The translations under genes were made by a program, and so were the position numbers. From the NCBI GenBank assembly GCA_019638385.1, contig JAHBTW010000002.1, positions 124,001 through 188,000 of the forward strand: DNA of 64,000 bases, given 5' to 3'. Shown one piece after another: positions 43,454 to 51,866 of this stretch (position 1 is its first letter; each line of letters starts with the position of its first letter). This DNA comes from Saprospiraceae bacterium. GTDB lineage: Bacteria; Bacteroidota; Bacteroidia; Chitinophagales; Saprospiraceae. The notes beneath the pieces are model-generated. The model was given only the letters and a program-made list of their open reading frames with translations. It was not told the origin of the DNA and searched no databases.

Positions 43454-45190
43454 TTAGGGTCTAATGGCTTTCTGTTGGCCGACCGACCATAAATAATGAG
43501 CGAATCCGGCCCCAGGTGACAACTTAGCCGGTGTATCGCAACTGATCACCGGAGCTATGCCGGGAAAAAATGCGAACGGAGGATCTGTACACGGGTTGAT
43601 TTGCAGGGGCGGGGGCGAAAATGTACAACCGGAAGCATCCGTAACTGTTACGGTGTATTCGTCGGGTTCGGTCACTTGGATTGCCTGGGTAGAAGCGCCG
43701 TTACTCCAGTGGTACGCCATAAAACCTTCACCGGCATCCAACGTGGAAACGGCAGCGCATTGTTGCGCACTTTTGGGTTGGTTTGCAGCGGGAGGCGGAG
43801 CGAAACCCGGCGCTTGATAACAAACAGAGCCGAAGTCGGCCGTAATTTCTGATCCTATAGCCGGCGCCAGATCAATATCTACTTCCTTCCCGAAAATACA
43901 TCCGTTGGCATCCGTTACCTCAATATAATGGATGTTAGGCCGGGTGACTTGTACAGAAGATGTATTGGATAATAACGGCCCTCCCTCGTAGTCATACCAG
44001 CGATATGTGGCAAACCCGGATGCAGCGGTAAGCGTAAGCGTATCGTCGTAACAGATGACCGGTTGAACCGGAAAAATAGCTACATCAGGTATTGCTTGTG
44101 AAAACGTCATGTGCCGAACTTCCCGGCAGCCGCCCGGCCCATAAAAAACTGCTTCTACCGGGGCTACCCAATGCATAACAAATTCATTGCCGTATGACAT
44201 CAAATCACCATCCACATACCAGCCAACGGTATGAGCGTTGGAGGAGGTTACAAAAGTAACAGAGTCCTGGCAAAATACAGGGTTTTGGGGCGTCATCTGA
44301 ATTTGAAAATTAAAATCCTGAACAATGGCCGAATCACGAGCCTGACAACCTTCAAGAGTAGTGGCAGTAACATGATATATGCCCGGAGCACTAACGATAA
44401 TCTCTGCGCTTGTTTGACCATCAGACCAAGCGTAACTTGCGAAACTGCCCACAGTTCGAAGTGTATCCGGCATACCGTTGCATAAAACAGCCGGATTGGG
44501 TGAAATGCGAAGCGATCCCGGCTGCTGTACTATTACGGTAATCGTATCAATGCCATGTAGTTGCCCTTGATCGTCCGTTACATATACTATAAAATCAGTA
44601 GTTTCATCAGGCCATACTCTTGTTTGAGAGGAAGATGCTTGCTCCATGCCGTCTTGCGGCCACCAATAGTAGCAAAGCCCCATTAATGTATCAGGTGCTG
44701 CGCAGCCGATAGTGACCGTATCGCCGCGACAAATGGTAATATCCGGCCCGGCCCAGGGACATCCCTCCGGCGCGTCCGGTTCGTCGGAGACGGAAAGCGT
44801 CAGGGCGCCTTGGGCGCTGATGACAGCTCCGTTGCCGCCCGCCGGGTTTTGCAATACGAGCGTGTAGCTGCCGTCGCCGGGGGCGTTGCTTATGGGCAGG
44901 ACAAAGCACTTTTGCGTATCCCCTGTCTGGAACTCCAGCGTTTGCGTGCTGAAACCCGACAGGTGCGGCGTGTTCTGACCTTGCAAAGCCACCTGCACCG
45001 ATGCCGGCGCGCAGGCGCAGGGGTTGGCTATATTGACGCAAACCTGTACCTCCTCGCCGGCATCAGCGCTCAGGTTTTCGGCGGCGAAGGAGAAGGCGGT
45101 GGCCGGGGCGGTGGGTAATGAGAAGCCGCTGAAACTCAGGTTGGAGAAAGTGCCTGTGGCGACGGCATTGTTAAGGCTCTCTACCAGCAC
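43454..45190 (-). CDS. Middle fragment of the frameshifted secreted metalloprotease gene (Ig/PKD/SprB-like repeats)
   Basis: A 578-residue fragment without its own signal peptide. It carries repeated beta-sandwich modules typical of gliding adhesins: SFASYAWSDGQTSAEIIVS, YHVTATTLEGCQARDSA, FMAYHWSNGASTQAIQVT and EYTVTVTDASGC. The reading frame is open on both sides beyond the annotated ends: upstream it joins the first fragment at an A8 tract (45233-45240), and downstream it stops falsely at 43454 after one extra base near 43462. The modules probably mediate surface adhesion or present the protease. Confidence 0.7.
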   Translation of the reverse strand: MLVESLNNAVATGTFSNLSFSGFSLPTAPATAFSFAAENLSADAGEEVQVCVNIANPCACAPASVQVALQGQNTPHLSGFSTQTLEFQTGDTQKCFVLPISNAPGDGSYTLVLQNPAGGNGAVISAQGALTLSVSDEPDAPEGCPWAGPDITICRGDTVTIGCAAPDTLMGLCYYWWPQDGMEQASSSQTRVWPDETTDFIVYVTDDQGQLHGIDTITVIVQQPGSLRISPNPAVLCNGMPDTLRTVGSFASYAWSDGQTSAEIIVSAPGIYHVTATTLEGCQARDSAIVQDFNFQIQMTPQNPVFCQDSVTFVTSSNAHTVGWYVDGDLMSYGNEFVMHWVAPVEAVFYGPGGCREVRHMTFSQAIPDVAIFPVQPVICYDDTLTLTAASGFATYRWYDYEGGPLLSNTSSVQVTRPNIHYIEVTDANGCIFGKEVDIDLAPAIGSEITADFGSVCYQAPGFAPPPAANQPKSAQQCAAVSTLDAGEGFMAYHWSNGASTQAIQVTEPDEYTVTVTDASGCTFSPPPLQINPCTDPPFAFFPGIAPVISCDTPAKLSPGAGFAHYLWSVGQQKAIRP

Positions 45191-45221
45191 GCCAGCCTGT
45201 ATGCAATCAGGCAGGCTCAGG

Positions 45222-45878
45222 TTATACGCCGCAAAAAAAACTCCAATTGGTTCCGTTAGGCGAATGATACAGGTTTATGTTATTGTTGTTTCGACTGACC
45301 TTCAGCCATTGGTGTCCGGCTGCCGGAGTAGAAGTTGTGGTCTGTGCGGCAGAGGTTGTACTGCGTACATATCGAGTCAGCATAGGAGTTAGTCCCGTTT
45401 TCAGTCCCGCTTTTGTCGCCCCAGATGTGTTATTGGCGCGTATCTCAATGCCGGCGAATCCGTTGCTGATGCCAAGCACTTTTACCCACAACTCACCGTT
45501 ACCGCACAACTCGCGCTGCACCATGTACTGCTTATCGGCGGTACCGCTCGGAGCCCCGGCGGAGGTAATGGTGACGGTACCCGGATTGCAGGCTTCGTAA
45601 CTGGTCGAGCCGGAGAGCGGCGCGCCGATGGCCGCATCGCTCCATTCGGCACAAGTACCCTGAGCGTAAGCGGGTAGCGGTATGCAAGCCGCCGCCACAA
45701 TGGCTACAGCAAAAAAAGTGCGGGCAAGACTTCGTACAAGCGTAGTAAAACCGGGGGAGGTTGAACGCTTATTAAAAATTACTTCAAAATTTACATTATC
45801 CCTTCCGGGGGGGTAAAATTTCATTCCGCATGATAATAAGGTTTGGTGAATAATTTTCGACGGCAAACATAATGTCAA
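45222..45878 (-). CDS. 5' fragment of the frameshifted secreted metalloprotease gene
   Basis: 218 residues as read. The signal peptide is near 50-75 (ARTFFAVAIVAAACIPLPAY, then AQG), so the true start is probably a later codon, such as the ATG at 45824. A laminin-G/DUF1349-like beta domain follows (QYMVQRELCGNGELWVKVLG, GATKAGLKTGLTPMLTRYVR, HQWLKVSRNNNNINLYHSPN). The fragment ends falsely in FFCGV; dropping one T from the T8 tract (reverse strand, 45240-45233) restores FF-AAYNLSLPDCIQAGVLVE and joins the next fragment. Confidence 0.7.
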   Translation of the reverse strand: MTLCLPSKIIHQTLLSCGMKFYPPGRDNVNFEVIFNKRSTSPGFTTLVRSLARTFFAVAIVAAACIPLPAYAQGTCAEWSDAAIGAPLSGSTSYEACNPGTVTITSAGAPSGTADKQYMVQRELCGNGELWVKVLGISNGFAGIEIRANNTSGATKAGLKTGLTPMLTRYVRSTTSAAQTTTSTPAAGHQWLKVSRNNNNINLYHSPNGTNWSFFCGV

Positions 45879-45945
45879 AATATCGAAGCTGCGCTTCTTT
45901 TGGGGTTATATTTTTTTTTGGCAATGTATAAGAGCGGGAGGATGA

Positions 45946-46050
45946 ATGGAAAACCCGAATATTGCCCCCCCGCCACCGCACAAAAAACCCTCCGAAGAAC
46001 TCCTCTGGGAAGAACGCCTGCGCCGGGAGATTACGCTGGTGGTGATGTGA
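45946..46050 (+). CDS. Possible 34-residue peptide
   Basis: A short frame MENPNIAPPPPHKKPSEE, then LLWEERLRREITLVVM, preceded by GGGAGG at a good distance (AGCGGGAGGATGAATG). Such a strong Shine-Dalgarno is unusual in this window. The Pro-rich start and charged helix look protein-like, but the length is too short to be sure. The rest of 45879-46245 holds the inverted repeat at 46063-46100 and one GCGGGTTCCACCCGC palindrome (46211-46225) related to the repeat family at 9.4-14.1 kb. Confidence 0.25.
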   Translation: MENPNIAPPPPHKKPSEELLWEERLRREITLVVM

Positions 46051-46245
46051 TGCCCACTGCTCGCGCGAGACTCGTGTGTGTGAATATCACTCTCGCGCGG
46101 TTTCCACCGGCGGCGTGAAGGGTAGCACAGCGAGTTGTTGGTCGGCAGATGAACTATGATTGCAGGGCTGCGCTTTGCGCATCATCCAATCTGTGGAATC
46201 CGGGGAATAGGCGGGTTCCACCCGCAATCAATAGCCCCTGCGTGC

Positions 46246-46788
46246 TCACTTCACCTTCCTCCCCCCCGCCACACGGGAATTGACCTCCACCTTCCGGGCG
46301 CGTTTGAGGTTGACCAATAAATTGGACAAAGCGCCGGTGGCGTCCACCTGATACTCGCGTCCATCGTAGGTCACCGTGCCGCCCTGCCGGTCCCATTCGG
46401 CGCCGAGCAGCGCATAGTTGTTGCCTACGCGGGGATTGGGGCCGAACATGAGATAACGGTTGTTGCTGCCCGACTCAAAAGCGACGGCCAAACGGTTTTC
46501 TTTGGGGCTGAACATATACACGCCCGGCGTACCTTGCCGAATGAGGATTTCTTCCACTTTCCGCCCGTCGCGAATTTTGATGTCGCCGGCGATAATTTGT
46601 ACGTTGGAGCTGCCCAAATCGCGGCGCAACACGATGTCGTGCGACAAGTAAAACTGAATGCGCTTCAACTCGGCTTCCGTCCAGCGGTGCTCGTCGTAGA
46701 GGGATTGCGTGAAGGGAACATATTTTTTGCAGCCGCCGGCTATTGCGGCCAGCAACAGAAGCGCGATGAAATATACAGTCTTGTTCAT
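46246..46788 (-). CDS. Lipoprotein
   Basis: A 180-residue protein with a lipoprotein signal MNKTVYFIALLLLAAIAGGC (lipobox Cys20) and a beta-rich mature region (IVLRRDLGSSNVQIIAGDIK, NRLAVAFESGSNNRYLMFGP, GGTVTYDGREYQVD). Likely anchored in the inner or outer membrane facing the periplasm. No family recognised. It is 108 bases downstream of korB but separated by a gap that could end the kor transcript. Confidence 0.65.
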   Translation of the reverse strand: MNKTVYFIALLLLAAIAGGCKKYVPFTQSLYDEHRWTEAELKRIQFYLSHDIVLRRDLGSSNVQIIAGDIKIRDGRKVEEILIRQGTPGVYMFSPKENRLAVAFESGSNNRYLMFGPNPRVGNNYALLGAEWDRQGGTVTYDGREYQVDATGALSNLLVNLKRARKVEVNSRVAGGRKVK

Positions 46789-46895
46789 TGTAATAGTTTT
46801 TTGGTTCAGCGGGCTAAGTTAGGCGCAAGCCGGAAACCTGTCCATTCTTTTAAGATACTTTAACCCGCAGCTTAACGGTTTTTAACGGCCCTACC

Positions 46896-47948
46896 CTACC
46901 GGAAGCTGTCGTTGATCTCTTTGAGAACACCTGCGCCGGGGCAAAGTTCCTTCTCTGTCAAGGCATTAAGCGGCTCTTTCACCGTGCCCATTACCTCGTG
47001 CAGATCGCGGGTGTGCGTGTCCAGATAGAGCAAGCCGGTGGGTATTTCGCCGTTGGTGCGAGAGGTCTGAATCAGGCTGATGACCGATTTCCGCTCGGTG
47101 GGGTCCCAGCCGGGGGCGAGCTTGTGCAGGTGCAGCAGCGAGCCGTCGTGCAGCGGCGCCAACACCGATTTGCCTTCCTGATAGTTGATGGTGATCTCGT
47201 CCCGGTGCGGCACGAAGTCGAGTTCGGAAGTGGCTTCGATGTGCTCGCGCACATAGTCGTACGACTTGGTGGAGCCTTTGTTGTTATTGAACGTCACGCA
47301 GGGCGAGAGCACATCCAAAAAAGCAAAACCCGGATGCGCCATAGCGGCTTTGATGAGCGGCACGAGTTGGTGCTTGTCGCCGGAAAAGCTGCGCCCTACA
47401 AAGGTAGCGCCCAGTTCGATGGCGAGGCTGCACAGGTCAATGCCGGCAAATTGATTGACGCCGCCCTCCTTGTTGATGGAGCCGGTATCGGCTGTGGCGG
47501 AATCCTGCCCCTTGGTGAGGCCGTAGCAACCGTTGTTCATCACAATATACACCATGTTGAGGTTGCGCCGCACGGCATGTACAAACTGCCCCATCCCGAT
47601 GGAGGCCGTGTCGCCATCGCCCGATACGCCGAGGTATATCAGGTCGCGATTGGCTAAGTAGGCCCCGGTGGTGACAGAAGGCATACGGCCATGCACGGAA
47701 TTGAATCCGTGAGAGTTGCGCAAAAAATACGCCGGCGTTTTGCTCGAGCAGCCGATACCGGATATCTTGGCCAACTTGTGCGGCTCCAGGTCTATCTCGA
47801 AGCAAGCCTGCACAATGGCCGCCGTAATGGAGTCGTGCCCGCAGCCGGCGCACAAGGTGGATATGGCGCCCTCATAGTCGGCCTTGGTGTATCCTACCTG
47901 ATTCTTCGGCAAAGCCGGGTGACGGAAATTTGGTTTTATGAAAGACAT
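46896..47948 (-). CDS. korB: 2-oxoacid:ferredoxin oxidoreductase, beta subunit
   Basis: A 350-residue TPP-binding subunit. CAGCGHDSI (Cys33, Cys36) marks the start of the pyrophosphate domain, GDGD at 110-113 and NNGCYGLTKGQ at 138 give the Mg-TPP site, and C67 in GIGCSSK fits the family. With the alpha subunit it oxidises a 2-oxoacid, probably 2-oxoglutarate, to the acyl-CoA with ferredoxin as electron acceptor. It is the last of a three-gene unit (flavoprotein, korA, korB). The 75-base gap to korA contains a GAGAGCAGAGGGCAAAGAGC-type repeat. Confidence 0.9.
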   Translation of the reverse strand: MSFIKPNFRHPALPKNQVGYTKADYEGAISTLCAGCGHDSITAAIVQACFEIDLEPHKLAKISGIGCSSKTPAYFLRNSHGFNSVHGRMPSVTTGAYLANRDLIYLGVSGDGDTASIGMGQFVHAVRRNLNMVYIVMNNGCYGLTKGQDSATADTGSINKEGGVNQFAGIDLCSLAIELGATFVGRSFSGDKHQLVPLIKAAMAHPGFAFLDVLSPCVTFNNNKGSTKSYDYVREHIEATSELDFVPHRDEITINYQEGKSVLAPLHDGSLLHLHKLAPGWDPTERKSVISLIQTSRTNGEIPTGLLYLDTHTRDLHEVMGTVKEPLNALTEKELCPGAGVLKEINDSFR

Positions 47949-48023
47949 GTCGTTTGTGTTTGGCAGAGAGCAGAGGGCAAAGAGCAGAGGGGCAAGACGC
48001 CTCTATGCTCTTTGCACTATGCC

Positions 48024-49841
48024 CTATGCAGTTAAAGCCGTTCCGTTTGTTTTTTCTAAAATCTGATTCAAAATCGAATCCGCCGTGATGGGCATCCCGT
48101 CGTAGTTGAGCACGGGAATCAACTTCTTCGGGTGTACTTCCAATTCGTTTACCAACAGCGAGCGAAACTGCTTGTCGCGGTTTTGTTCCACCACAAATAC
48201 CTGCTCGTGGCTTTCGATGAAATCTGCCACCGTGTCATTGAACGGGAAGGCCCGCACGCGCAACGAATCAATTTTAACGCCCTGTTTTTCAAGCAATTCA
48301 AGCGCTTCCATAGCGGCGTATTGCGAAGTGCCGAAACAGATCAACCCCGTCGAACTTTGGTTTTTCTTTTGATATACTTCCGGTTTGGGCACAAGCCCGG
48401 CGGCGGTTTTCCACTTTTTGGCAAGGCGATCAATGGAACGGGCGTACATAGCGGCATCCTCCGTGTAGCGGGCGTACTCATCGCGGGAAGTGCCGCGGGT
48501 GGTAAATGCGCCTTTCGTCGGGTGTGTGCCGGGGATGGTACGGTAGCAGATACCGTCATCGTCCACGTCCAAATAGCGGCCGTATTTTTGCATACTATCC
48601 AATTCGGCGGCGCTATACACTTTTCCCCTTTTATACTTGCGCTTGTCATCCCATTTGAGCGGCGGTGAGAGGTGAAAGTTCATGCCGAGATCGAGATCGG
48701 TCATCACGATGACGGGCGTTTGCAGGTGGTCGGCGAGGTCGAGCGCATCGGCGGCCATTTCAAAACATTCTGCCGGCGTGGAGGGGAACAGCAGGACGTG
48801 TTTGGTATCGCCATGCGACGCATACGCCGAGGAGAGGATGTCGGCCTGCTGGGTGCGCGTGGGCATGCCGGTGGAAGGTCCTCCGCGCTGCACGTTGACC
48901 AATACGGCGGGGATTTCGGCATAATAGGCCAGGCCCAGAAACTCGCTCATGAGCGATACGCCCGGTCCGCTCGTGGCGGTGAATGCGCGCGCGCCGTTCC
49001 AGGCTGCGCCGATGACCATGCCGATAGCGGCCAGTTCGTCTTCGGCCTGAACGATGGCATAGCTGAGCTTACCCGTGTCGGGGTCTTTGCGATAGCGTTT
49101 GGCGTAGGTTTCAAATGCCTTGGCCACCGAGGTGGAAGGCGTGATAGGATACCAGGCCACCACCGAAGCGCCGCCGTAGAGCGCACCGAGGCCGGTGGCG
49201 GTGTTGCCGTCTATCATGATTTGATCGCCCACTTTGTCGCGGCGCTCCAGCCGCAACGGCAGGGGGCACTCGTAGTGTTCTTTTACATAATTCCGGCCCA
49301 GGTCCAATGCGAGAAAATTGGGCGGCACGAGTTTTTCATTTTTGCGAAACTGATGCCGGATAATGTCGTGTACGACCTCCGGTTCAATATTGAGCAATTC
49401 GATGAGCGCGCCGATATACACCATGTTTTTAAACAACTGCTGCTGGCGCGGCTCGCTGAAGTGGTCCATACACAACTGCATCATCGGCACGCCGATGAAG
49501 TGGATGTCTTCCTTATGAAATTCAGGGTGCAGATTTTTGGTATTGTCATAAATGAAATACCCGCCCGCCCGCACAGATTCAATGTCTTCTTTGAGACTCT
49601 GCGGATTGACTGCCACCATAATGTCAATGCCTTCGCGGCGACCGAGGTAGCCGTGCTCGTTGACGCGCAGTTCAAACCAGGTGGGCAGGCCCTGAATGTT
49701 GGACGGAAAGATGTTTTTGGCCGATACCGGAATGCCCATGCGGAACACCGCTTTGGAAAACATATCGTTGGCGCTGGCCGAACCGGTACCGTTCACATTC
49801 GCAAAGCGAATGACGAAATCATTGAAGATGACGGAGTTCAT
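48024..49841 (-). CDS. korA: 2-oxoacid:ferredoxin oxidoreductase, fused gamma-alpha subunit
   Basis: A 605-residue protein. Residues about 1-180 form the gamma domain (VIRFANVNGTGSASANDMFS, GREGIDIMVAVNPQSLKED), and from about 205 the alpha domain begins with MIDGNTATGLGALYGGASVV, ITPSTSVAKAFETY, QAEDELAAIGMVIGAAWNG and TSGPGVSLMSEFLGLAYYAE. A C-terminal domain runs to the end. The substrate-binding YPITPSTxxAK element is typical of 2-oxoglutarate/2-oxoacid ferredoxin oxidoreductases. It overlaps the flavoprotein gene by four bases (ATGA), indicating translational coupling. Confidence 0.92.
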   Translation of the reverse strand: MNSVIFNDFVIRFANVNGTGSASANDMFSKAVFRMGIPVSAKNIFPSNIQGLPTWFELRVNEHGYLGRREGIDIMVAVNPQSLKEDIESVRAGGYFIYDNTKNLHPEFHKEDIHFIGVPMMQLCMDHFSEPRQQQLFKNMVYIGALIELLNIEPEVVHDIIRHQFRKNEKLVPPNFLALDLGRNYVKEHYECPLPLRLERRDKVGDQIMIDGNTATGLGALYGGASVVAWYPITPSTSVAKAFETYAKRYRKDPDTGKLSYAIVQAEDELAAIGMVIGAAWNGARAFTATSGPGVSLMSEFLGLAYYAEIPAVLVNVQRGGPSTGMPTRTQQADILSSAYASHGDTKHVLLFPSTPAECFEMAADALDLADHLQTPVIVMTDLDLGMNFHLSPPLKWDDKRKYKRGKVYSAAELDSMQKYGRYLDVDDDGICYRTIPGTHPTKGAFTTRGTSRDEYARYTEDAAMYARSIDRLAKKWKTAAGLVPKPEVYQKKNQSSTGLICFGTSQYAAMEALELLEKQGVKIDSLRVRAFPFNDTVADFIESHEQVFVVEQNRDKQFRSLLVNELEVHPKKLIPVLNYDGMPITADSILNQILEKTNGTALTA

Positions 49842-51628
49842 AGGATGGTTGTCGCTTTAGTCACGTTGTACAAATACTTTTGCATATCCCAGGCGGCGGT
49901 GGGGCAGCGCTCGGCGCACAGGCCGCAGTGCAGGCACACGTCTTCGTCTTTCACCATTACCCGGCCGGTGGGGAGCAGGTCGGAGAGGTAGAGGTCTTGT
50001 GTTTTGTTGAGCGCCGGCGCAGTGAGCCGTCCGCGCAGATCGTCTTCATCGCCGTTCACGGTGAAGGTGATGCAGGAGGTGGGGCAAATATCCACGCAGG
50101 CGTCGCACTCAATGCAGCGGGAGGTGTAAAACACGGTTTGCGCATCGCAATTGAGGCAGCGCTGCGCTTCCTTAAAAGCCGTTTTGGCATCAAACCCAAG
50201 TTCCACCTCTATTTTGCGATTGCTCAGGGCGAGCACTTTTTCCTCGTGCGGCACGGCATAGCGGTCGTCGTCCACCACTTCGCTGTCGTATATCCACTCG
50301 TGGATGCCCATTTTCTGGCGCACCAGATTGGTGGTGGGCGCGGGTCGGTCGTTGTGCAGGTCCTTGCCGTTGCAAAACAGGTCAATGGAAATGGCGGCCT
50401 GATGCCCGTGGGCTACTGCCGTGATGATGTTTTCCGGCCCGAACGCCGCATCGCCGCCGAAGAATACATGCGGCAGCGTGGACTGAAAGGTTCTTTTGTC
50501 GAGTACCGGCACTTCCCACTTGCCGAAATCAATACCGAGGTCGCGCTCTATCCAGGGGAAGGCGTTGTCTTGTCCTACGGCGATGATGACATCGTCGGCT
50601 TCCATAAACACATCCGGTTCGCCGGTGGGCACGAGGGTTCGGCGGCCTTTGTCGTCGTATTCGGCGCGCACTTTTTCAAAAATCATGCCTTTGAGGCGAC
50701 CGTTTTCCACCACAAATTCTTTGGGCGGCATATTGTTTAGGATCGGAATATCTTCTCTTTGGGCGTCTTCAATTTCCCAGGGCGATGCTTTCATGGTGCT
50801 GAACGGGCTGCGCACCACTACGGTCACTTCATCACCGCCGAGGCGCCGGGAGGTGCGGCAGCAGTCCATGGCTGTGTTGCCGCCGCCGAGGATGATGACT
50901 TTTTTGCCGATGGCATGGGTGTGCTCGAAGGCCACATTGGCCAGAAACTCGATGCCGATGTGTATGTTTTTGGCGCCTTCTTTGCGGCCGGGCAGATCGA
51001 GATCGCGACCGCGGGGTGCGCCGGTTCCCACAAAAATGGCGTCGTAGCCCTTGCCGAGTATCTCGCGCATACTGGACACATAGCAATTGAAGTGGGTATG
51101 AATGCCGCCCATCGAGAGGATGTAGCCGGTTTCTTCGTCGAGTACCGATTCGGGCAGGCGGAAAGCGGGAATCTGCGTGCGCATCATACCGCCGGCTTTG
51201 TGCCACTCATCGTAGAGGTGAATTTCGTAACCCAACGGGGCGAGGTCGCGGGCCACGGTGAGCGATGCCGGCCCGCCGCCGATGAGGGCTATTTTTTTGC
51301 CGTTGCCTTTAGCGGGCGCATGGGGCATGAGGTGTTTTACCTCGCCTTTGTTATCGGCAGCTACGCGTTTGAGGCGGCATATCGCCACGGGTTCTTCTTC
51401 TTTTTCCAAGCGGCCGCGGCGGCAGGCGGGTTCGCAGGGGCGGTCGCAGGTGCGGCCCAGGATACCCGGAAACACATTGGATTCCCAGTTGACCATGTAC
51501 GCATCGGTGTAGCGTTCGGCGGCTATGAGCCGGATGTATTCGGGCACCGGCGTGTGGGCCGGGCAGGCGTACTGACAGTCCACCACTTTATGAAAATACT
51601 CCGGATCGTTGATGTTTGTGGGTTCCAC
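49838..51628 (-). CDS. GltD-like FAD/NAD(P) oxidoreductase with added C-terminal ferredoxin domain
   Basis: A 596-residue flavoprotein. N-terminal FeS-binding cysteines (C18, C22, C61, C65, C69) are as in glutamate synthase small subunit, NfnB and DPD. The FAD site is IALIGGGPASLTVARDLA (117-134), the NADPH site IILGGGNTAMDCC, and FFGGDAAFGPENIITAVAHG completes the family signature. Unlike GltD, it continues with a ferredoxin domain holding two 4Fe-4S sets: CIECDACVDICPTSC (505-519) and CLHCGLCAERCP (565-576). Co-transcribed with korAB by overlap, it probably transfers electrons between reduced ferredoxin or KorAB and NAD(P)H. No gltB is present. Confidence 0.88.
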   Translation of the reverse strand: MEPTNINDPEYFHKVVDCQYACPAHTPVPEYIRLIAAERYTDAYMVNWESNVFPGILGRTCDRPCEPACRRGRLEKEEEPVAICRLKRVAADNKGEVKHLMPHAPAKGNGKKIALIGGGPASLTVARDLAPLGYEIHLYDEWHKAGGMMRTQIPAFRLPESVLDEETGYILSMGGIHTHFNCYVSSMREILGKGYDAIFVGTGAPRGRDLDLPGRKEGAKNIHIGIEFLANVAFEHTHAIGKKVIILGGGNTAMDCCRTSRRLGGDEVTVVVRSPFSTMKASPWEIEDAQREDIPILNNMPPKEFVVENGRLKGMIFEKVRAEYDDKGRRTLVPTGEPDVFMEADDVIIAVGQDNAFPWIERDLGIDFGKWEVPVLDKRTFQSTLPHVFFGGDAAFGPENIITAVAHGHQAAISIDLFCNGKDLHNDRPAPTTNLVRQKMGIHEWIYDSEVVDDDRYAVPHEEKVLALSNRKIEVELGFDAKTAFKEAQRCLNCDAQTVFYTSRCIECDACVDICPTSCITFTVNGDEDDLRGRLTAPALNKTQDLYLSDLLPTGRVMVKDEDVCLHCGLCAERCPTAAWDMQKYLYNVTKATTIL

Positions 51629-51866
51629 TTCAATAGTTTATTTGTCCTGAAATCAATATCGCGTTACGAAGGGTAAACATAGTGTTCCCAACCGAAAAAT
51701 GAAATACTCCGGCTATAATTTTACAGAAAACTTTCAGAGGCTCCTCCTGCCAACTCCCGACATGCCGCAACATTTTTTTTTTCGCCATGCGAATTTGATT
51801 TAGTTTTGGGCGCTACTTTACGCGGGACATCCAATTTTCAAACCTTTTTCAAACATCCTTACTATT

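Noticed and set aside
46063..46100. Insertion-sequence end from CGCGCGAGA / TCTCGCGCG
   Set aside because: The inverted pair is only nine bases, and no transposase or partner end is found nearby.
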